Shown piece after piece: positions 58,870 through 64,000 of a DNA stretch of 64,000 nt. Within the stretch, counting starts at the first letter, position 1. Every line of letters starts with the position of its first letter. Both the position numbers and the translations under genes were made by a program. Source of the stretch: Clostridia bacterium. GTDB taxonomy: Bacteria > Bacillota > Clostridia > TANB77 > CAG-465. The notes under the pieces were generated by a model. That model worked only from the letters and a program-made list of their open reading frames with translations, searched no databases and was not told the origin of the DNA. The stretch spans positions 148,438 to 212,437 of the forward strand of contig JAGAIU010000078.1 of the NCBI GenBank assembly GCA_017626395.1. The letters are read 5' to 3'.

Positions 58870-61176
58870 ATGAGCGAGTTATTAGATAAATTAAATAATA
58901 AACAAAGAGAAGCGGTTGAGTATATGGATGGACCACTTTTAATACTTGCAGGTGCTGGATCTGGTAAAACAAGAGTTTTAACATATAAAATTGCATATTT
59001 ATTAGAGCAAGGGATTGTTAAACCATGGCAAATACTTGCAATTACATTTACAAACAAAGCTGCTAAAGAAATGAAAGAAAGAGTAGAAGCTTTAGTTGGA
59101 CAAGTTGCATCAGATATGTGGCTTGGAACATTCCACTCAGTTTGTGTAAGAATACTTAAAAGAGAAATTGAACTTTTAGGATATACAAGGGACTTCAATA
59201 TTTTTGATGAAATAGATAAAGAAAAAGTAATCAAAGAAATAATGAAGAAAAATAATATAGATGAGAAAGTTTATCCTGTTGGATTATTAAAATCTGAAAT
59301 TAGTAAAGCTAAAGAAGTAATGAAAGATGAAGTTCAATACCAAAAAGATGCAATGGGAGATTATAGAAAAGAAGAAATTGCTAAAATATATAATATGTAT
59401 CAAGCAACACTAAGAAAAAATAACTCAATAGATTTTGATGATATTATAATGCTTACAGTAAAATTATTCTTAGAAAATCCAGATAGATTAATGTATTATC
59501 AAGATAAATTTAATTATATTTTAGTAGATGAGTATCAAGATACAAATAAAACACAGTTTTTATTAATTAGCCTACTTTCTTCCGGGACAGGAAATATATG
59601 TGTGGTTGGAGATGAATCTCAAAGTATCTATGGATTTAGAGGAGCAGATATCTCTAATATACTAAATTTTGAAAGTGAATTTCCTAATGCTAAAATAATT
59701 AAACTTGAAGAAAATTATAGAAGTACAAAGAATATATTAAATGCTGCAAATGAAGTTATTAAAAACAATAAATCTAAAATAGATAAAGAACTTTGGACAC
59801 AAAATGATGATGGTGAAAAACTAGATTATAAAACTTTAAATAACGAATATGAAGAAGTAGAATTTGTTGTAGATAAAATAGATGAAGTTTGTAGAAAACA
59901 AAATCAAAAATATTCAGACTTTGCTGTATTATTTAGAACAAATGCACAAGCTCGTGTACTTGAAGAAGTATTTATGAAATCAGGTACACCATATAAATTA
60001 ATAGGTGGAATTAAGTTCTATGCGAGAAAAGAAATTAAAGATATAATTAGTTATTTAAAATTAATACAAAATACTAATGATAATATAGCTTTAAAGAGAA
60101 TTATAAATGAACCTAAAAGAGGTATAGGAGATACAGCTTTAGATAAACTAGATATGCTTGCAACAGAAAGTGGTATATCAATATTTGAATTAATACAAAA
60201 TAGTAATAACTTAGCAGGAATAAGAAGTGCTGGGAATATCATGTTATTTAGAGATATGATGAATGATTTAATTAAATTAAAAGATACAATGAAAGTATCT
60301 GAGTTAATTAAAAGAGTACTAAAAGATTCTGGTTATGAAGATATGCTAAATTCAGAGGGAACAAAAGAAACTGAAATTCGTTTCGATAACCTTATGGAAT
60401 TTATTGGTGTTGCTATGGAATTTGAAAATGAAAATGCAGAAAATACACTAGGAGACTTTTTAGAAAGTATAGCATTAGTTTCAGATGTAGATAATTTAGA
60501 TGAATCTACAGAAGCAGTTACCCTTATGACTATGCATAGTGCTAAAGGTTTAGAATTTGAAAATGTATTCTTGGTAGGAATGGAGGAAGGGCTATTCCCA
60601 TCTAAACGTTCGATTGAAGAAGACTATGATACAGAAGAAGAAAGAAGACTTTGCTATGTTGCTATAACAAGAGCAAAACAACATTTATATATAACTAATA
60701 CTAAAAAGAGAACATTATATGGTTCTACTAGTTATTCAATTCCATCTAGATTTATAGATGAAATACCAGAAACATTATTAAGTGCAGAGTCACTTGAAAA
60801 TAAAGAAGGTAAAAAGCAAAACACTACAAGTTCATGGCTAGATTCTGAATACAAGAGAGTTGAAACATATATTTCAAATAGAAATAGAGTGAATGAAACT
60901 GTTGAAAGAAAAGTAAGACCTAATGTTGGAATTAGTGTTGACTCATTCTTAAAGAATTTAGCAGGAACTACTGTAGCACCTAAACCAGCAGCCTCTAGTG
61001 CAGCACAGTATAAAATTGGTATGGAAGTTAAACATAAAAAATTTGGCGTTGGTATAATAGAAAATATTGAGCCAGAGGGTGATGATTTTAAACTTGAAAT
61101 TATGTTTGATGGTTCAGGATTTAAAAGATTAATGGCAAATTATACACCACTTGAAATATTAAGTGATGGAGAATAG
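58870..61176 (+). CDS. pcrA: UvrD/PcrA-type superfamily I DNA helicase
   Basis: 768 residues. Walker A AGAGSGKT near 29-36, motif II VDEYQDTN near 221, motif III GDESQSIYGFRGAD near 243, RSTKN/YRST motif IV and the late motif TMHSAKGLEFENVF near 558. The C-terminus (about 715-765) holds the PcrA Tudor-like domain (GMEVKHKKFGVGIIENIE) that binds RNA polymerase or other partners. It unwinds DNA in repair and replication restart. Confidence 0.95.
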   Translation: MSELLDKLNNKQREAVEYMDGPLLILAGAGSGKTRVLTYKIAYLLEQGIVKPWQILAITFTNKAAKEMKERVEALVGQVASDMWLGTFHSVCVRILKREIELLGYTRDFNIFDEIDKEKVIKEIMKKNNIDEKVYPVGLLKSEISKAKEVMKDEVQYQKDAMGDYRKEEIAKIYNMYQATLRKNNSIDFDDIIMLTVKLFLENPDRLMYYQDKFNYILVDEYQDTNKTQFLLISLLSSGTGNICVVGDESQSIYGFRGADISNILNFESEFPNAKIIKLEENYRSTKNILNAANEVIKNNKSKIDKELWTQNDDGEKLDYKTLNNEYEEVEFVVDKIDEVCRKQNQKYSDFAVLFRTNAQARVLEEVFMKSGTPYKLIGGIKFYARKEIKDIISYLKLIQNTNDNIALKRIINEPKRGIGDTALDKLDMLATESGISIFELIQNSNNLAGIRSAGNIMLFRDMMNDLIKLKDTMKVSELIKRVLKDSGYEDMLNSEGTKETEIRFDNLMEFIGVAMEFENENAENTLGDFLESIALVSDVDNLDESTEAVTLMTMHSAKGLEFENVFLVGMEEGLFPSKRSIEEDYDTEEERRLCYVAITRAKQHLYITNTKKRTLYGSTSYSIPSRFIDEIPETLLSAESLENKEGKKQNTTSSWLDSEYKRVETYISNRNRVNETVERKVRPNVGISVDSFLKNLAGTTVAPKPAASSAAQYKIGMEVKHKKFGVGIIENIEPEGDDFKLEIMFDGSGFKRLMANYTPLEILSDGE

Positions 61177-61189
61177 GAGATGTAAAAAA

Positions 61190-61765
61190 ATGAAAAAAAT
61201 TACTTTTGTTACTACTAATAAAGGAAAAATTGCAACTGCTCAAAAATATTTAGGAGATGCAAGCATTGAGGTACAACCATATAACTATGAACTTATAGAG
61301 CCAAGAACAGATGATATACAAGAAATTGCTAAACAAAAAGTGTTACAAGCATATGATGTGGTAAAGCAACCATGTATAGCAATGGATTCAGGATTTTATA
61401 TTGATGCATTAAATGGCTTCCCAAGAGCATTTGTAAATTTTGCTTTAGACACTATAGGTACACAAGGTATTTTAGATATAATGAGAGGAAAAGAAAATAG
61501 AAAATGTGCATTTAAAGAATGTGTAGCATACTATGATGGTGAAAAAATAGAATATTTTTTCTATGAGCATAAAGGAATACTTGCAGAAGAATATAGAGGA
61601 GAAGATAAAGCTAAACAATGGAGCCCGTTATGGCATATATATAAAGATTCTTTTGATCCAACTAAAACTTTATCTGAACTATCAGATGAAGAAATGGATA
61701 AAAGAAGAGAAGTTACAGGTTCTTCATTACAAGAATTTGCTAACTGGTATAAGAATATAAAATAA
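61190..61765 (+). CDS. Ham1/RdgB-like non-canonical purine NTP pyrophosphatase
   Basis: 191 residues. The N-terminal TTNKGKIATAQKYLG matches the substrate-binding SxNxxK motif of the family. DIQEIAKQKVLQAY, MDSGFYIDALNGFPRAF and KENRKCAFKECVAY follow. It hydrolyses dITP, XTP or similar damaged nucleotides. The ATG at 61190 is preferred to one at 61163 inside pcrA because AGGAG lies ten bases upstream. Confidence 0.85.
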   Translation: MKKITFVTTNKGKIATAQKYLGDASIEVQPYNYELIEPRTDDIQEIAKQKVLQAYDVVKQPCIAMDSGFYIDALNGFPRAFVNFALDTIGTQGILDIMRGKENRKCAFKECVAYYDGEKIEYFFYEHKGILAEEYRGEDKAKQWSPLWHIYKDSFDPTKTLSELSDEEMDKRREVTGSSLQEFANWYKNIK

Positions 61766-61776
61766 AAACAGAAGTT

Positions 61777-61813
61777 AAAGAGTGAAAAAATATAATTCAC
61801 TCTTTATTTTTTT
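61777..61813 (+). terminator. Terminator of the pcrA unit
   Basis: AAAGAGTGAA / TTCACTCTTT with a nine-base loop and a T run. Confidence 0.88.
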
Positions 61814-61900
61814 ACTAAATATAATTTTAATATTTAGTTGAATAAAGTTTGTATATATGATTAAATATTATATATAATAAAAATTATGAGAGGTATATGT

Positions 61901-64000
61901 ATGAAGAAGAAAAAGATTATTATTTCTGTTTTAGTAATAGGGATTTTTGTAGCAATTACAGGATTTGTATTAGCTGCACCAAGTATTAATTTATCTGTTG
62001 CTACTAGTGGAAATACAGCAAATTTAAGTTGGACAAATAATGATACTGTAAAGTCATATAATTATGATGTAAAGAAAAGCGTAAACGGTGGGAGCTATTC
62101 AAGTTTGACAGATAATGCAGGAGACAAAGTAACAGTTTTAAATGTATATTGTGCTGCAGATTCTAATATTTCATTTACAACATATGATGGAGAAAATATT
62201 AATATATTAAAATCTGCATCTTTAAAACGTTGGATGGAAGAGCCAAACTCAACAGATTCGAGAGGTTGGGGGAGAGGCCTTATAGAGGTAACACCAGTAT
62301 ATATAGATGACTTTAATGCTAATCCATCAGCATATTTAAAAAAAGTAAATGGGAAATATAATTACGATGTAGTTGTATTTGGTACTTGGGATGGATATTC
62401 AAGTCAAGATATAAGTGCATCAGCAGCTTCTGTTATGAATACATACTTAGCTGAAGGAAATAGCTGTGTAATGGGACATGATACTATCAGAGGTGATGGT
62501 GCTAGAGCAGCTAACTTTGCTTCTTTAAGAAGTTATTTTAATATAAAAACAGTTTTAGATGATGGTGTAACAGGGCCAGGCGGAGTAGCAATCGGAAATG
62601 TGAATGGTGGAAATACTGCTGCTACTACATCAGTTACATTAAAAACAAATAATGTATTTACAACTTATCCATGGTATATAGGTAGTGCAGGAACAAAATT
62701 AACAGTTCCTCATTGTCATGGTGTACAACAAGTTGCATATAGTAGTGTAGAAATATCTTTCACAGATGTTGCAGATACTACAGATCAAAATGGTAATGGA
62801 CAATGGAATTACTATTTAACAGTACACAATAATTGTGCAATGATTCAAACAGGACATTCTGGTGGTTCAGCAACAGCAGACGAACAAAAAATATGGGCCA
62901 ACCTTTTATTCTATTTAGGAGATGTTAATACCTCTACAAGTGCATCAGATCCAAACTTCAAAGATATAAATGCACCAGAAGTACCAACAATATCAAAAGC
63001 AACTTTAAATGGAGTAAATGGTAACGTAACATATACTGCTACAGATAATGGAACAACATATAAATATTATGTTGAGGCTTCTGAAAGAACAACAAATGAA
63101 AAGACTTCTTCTAATACAGTTACAAAAGTTAGAACAACAGGTGTTGCAGGATATAGTTATGTTATAGATACAAATGCTACTACAACACCAGATAATACAA
63201 TAGATACAACTAATACAAGTATAAACTATACTTTAGGAAATGGACCAAAAACATATTTACACATTAAAACAATAGATGGTGCGGGAAATGTAAGTGGTGT
63301 TACTCACTTGTTATTACATACAAACGTTGGACCAAATATGACATTATCTCAAGATATAACAAAATGGACAAATACAGATGTGGTAGTAACTGCTAAGGCA
63401 ACAGATACTGACGGTACGATAGTGAGCATACTAAAACCAGATAATTCAACTGTAAATGCAGCAACAACTACATATACAGTTGCTCAAAACGGAACATATA
63501 CTTTTACAGCGAAAGATAATAGTGGAGCAACTGTAACAAAAGAAATAGAAATAACAAATATAGATAAAGTTAAACCGGAAGGACAAACTACTGGAATAAC
63601 ACAGCCAACAGAAACAAATAGGTATGCAACAATAAACTTCAAAGCAACAGATGATGCTTCAGGAGTTGCAAAAATAATATTACCAGATGGAAATGAAGTT
63701 ACATCAGATACAACAACATACAATGTAACAACACCAGGAACATATACATTCAAAGTAATAGATGTAGCTGGAAATGAAAGAGAAGTTCCAATACCAGTAA
63801 CAATAGTTTCAGATGGACTAGAAGTAAAATTCATAGACCAAGTAACAAAAGAGGAAATTACACTAAGACAAACAAGAACAGGAAATATTGGAGATGAATA
63901 TACAACATCGCCTGAAACAGTAAACGGGTATGAGTTAGTATTAACACCAAATAATGCAAGTGGAAATCTAACAATGGATAAAATAACAGTAACATATGAA
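61901..64000 (+). CDS. Large secreted surface protein, 5' part only
   Basis: The frame is open from the ATG at 61901 (after GAGAGG) for 700 codons to the window edge. Residues 1-26 form a signal peptide ending VLAAPS. A short fibronectin-like segment follows, and about 60-350 is a DUF5057-like domain (VYCAADSN, DVVVFGTWDGYSS, NSCVMGHDT, GHSGG). From about 365 come repeated beta-sandwich modules of Ig-like type (TATDNGTTYKYYVEA, DGAGNVSG, KATDDASGVAKI). The last 65 residues begin a MucBP-like mucin-binding domain (VKFIDQVT...). The C-terminal anchor, possibly LPxTG, lies outside. Confidence 0.8.
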   Translation, partial: MKKKKIIISVLVIGIFVAITGFVLAAPSINLSVATSGNTANLSWTNNDTVKSYNYDVKKSVNGGSYSSLTDNAGDKVTVLNVYCAADSNISFTTYDGENINILKSASLKRWMEEPNSTDSRGWGRGLIEVTPVYIDDFNANPSAYLKKVNGKYNYDVVVFGTWDGYSSQDISASAASVMNTYLAEGNSCVMGHDTIRGDGARAANFASLRSYFNIKTVLDDGVTGPGGVAIGNVNGGNTAATTSVTLKTNNVFTTYPWYIGSAGTKLTVPHCHGVQQVAYSSVEISFTDVADTTDQNGNGQWNYYLTVHNNCAMIQTGHSGGSATADEQKIWANLLFYLGDVNTSTSASDPNFKDINAPEVPTISKATLNGVNGNVTYTATDNGTTYKYYVEASERTTNEKTSSNTVTKVRTTGVAGYSYVIDTNATTTPDNTIDTTNTSINYTLGNGPKTYLHIKTIDGAGNVSGVTHLLLHTNVGPNMTLSQDITKWTNTDVVVTAKATDTDGTIVSILKPDNSTVNAATTTYTVAQNGTYTFTAKDNSGATVTKEIEITNIDKVKPEGQTTGITQPTETNRYATINFKATDDASGVAKIILPDGNEVTSDTTTYNVTTPGTYTFKVIDVAGNEREVPIPVTIVSDGLEVKFIDQVTKEEITLRQTRTGNIGDEYTTSPETVNGYELVLTPNNASGNLTMDKITVTYE

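Overview
The window is very AT-rich bacterial DNA with the compact, operon-dense layout of a low-GC Gram-positive anaerobe. UGA is used as a stop (for example at 40410-40412), so the standard bacterial code applies, not the Mycoplasma code. Sporulation and germination genes (pro-sigma-K, BofA, SleB-YpeB, a CotH-family protein) point to a spore-forming clostridial lineage. Anaerobe-type features fit this: an A-type flavodiiron protein, an OLE-like large RNA next to an OapA-like membrane protein, a class D sortase and PHP-type capsule phosphatase regulation. I would guess an uncultured gut or rumen Clostridia, but no rRNA or other decisive marker is present. I see no insertion sequence, prophage, CRISPR array or integrase; this looks like chromosomal backbone with small lineage-specific cassettes.

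Layout. 1-2.4 kb: small leftward membrane and OB-like proteins, a membrane-anchored CYTH protein and tRNA-Leu(UAA). 2.4-11.7 kb: AIM24 protein, ROK kinase, a paralogue of the first OB-like protein behind a 15-codon leader ORF, an ABC-F ATPase, a second identical tRNA-Leu(UAA), an HD hydrolase, a D,D-carboxypeptidase, an acyl-ACP thioesterase, tRNA-Glu(CUC), TrhA and TyrS. 11.8-20 kb, rightward: YqeG phosphatase and prepilin peptidase, then endonuclease IV, a U32 protein and a four-gene cassette (solute-binding/VWA fusion, XpaC, second solute-binding protein, TelA). 20-25 kb: CNNM-CBS protein, a probable small RNA of about 80 nt, an M23 peptidase with a pentapeptide-repeat protein, a DUF3137 protein, and the OLE-like RNA plus oapA-like gene.

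25-31 kb: secreted ComEC-like hydrolase with DUF3006 protein, sigK, adenosine deaminase and several small proteins. 31-38.7 kb: sortase and thioester-domain surface protein ending in LPVTGR, an anchored EEP-family enzyme, flavodiiron protein, metallophosphoesterase, and a Wzz / tyrosine kinase / PHP phosphatase trio without glycosyltransferases. 38.7-44.4 kb: HflX, two half-size TSUP proteins, a CpaE-like ATPase with a small membrane partner, and the conserved ireB-ruvX-DUF1292 cluster. 44.4-51 kb: YnbB-like PLP enzyme, HI0933-family flavoprotein, HtrA, CotH, polysaccharide deacetylase. 51-64 kb: TopB, frr-cdsA-rseP-bofA, sleB-ypeB, a probable GME-fold protein, PcrA, a Ham1-like phosphatase and the start of a large surface adhesin that runs off the right edge.

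How the parts fit. Many units have a recognisable sigma-A promoter (TTGnnn, 16-17 bp, TATAAT, often with an upstream TG) and end in strong hairpin-plus-T terminators, several shared by convergent genes. Envelope biology dominates: M23, M15-independent D,D-carboxypeptidase, deacetylase, HtrA, RseP, capsule regulation and sortase all act at the cell surface. The least explained parts are the VWA/solute-binding/XpaC/TelA cassette, the OLE-like RNP locus, the small RNA at 21.2 kb, and the sortase locus whose substrate lacks a membrane anchor. All start choices, family names and promoter calls come from reading the sequence without database searches.
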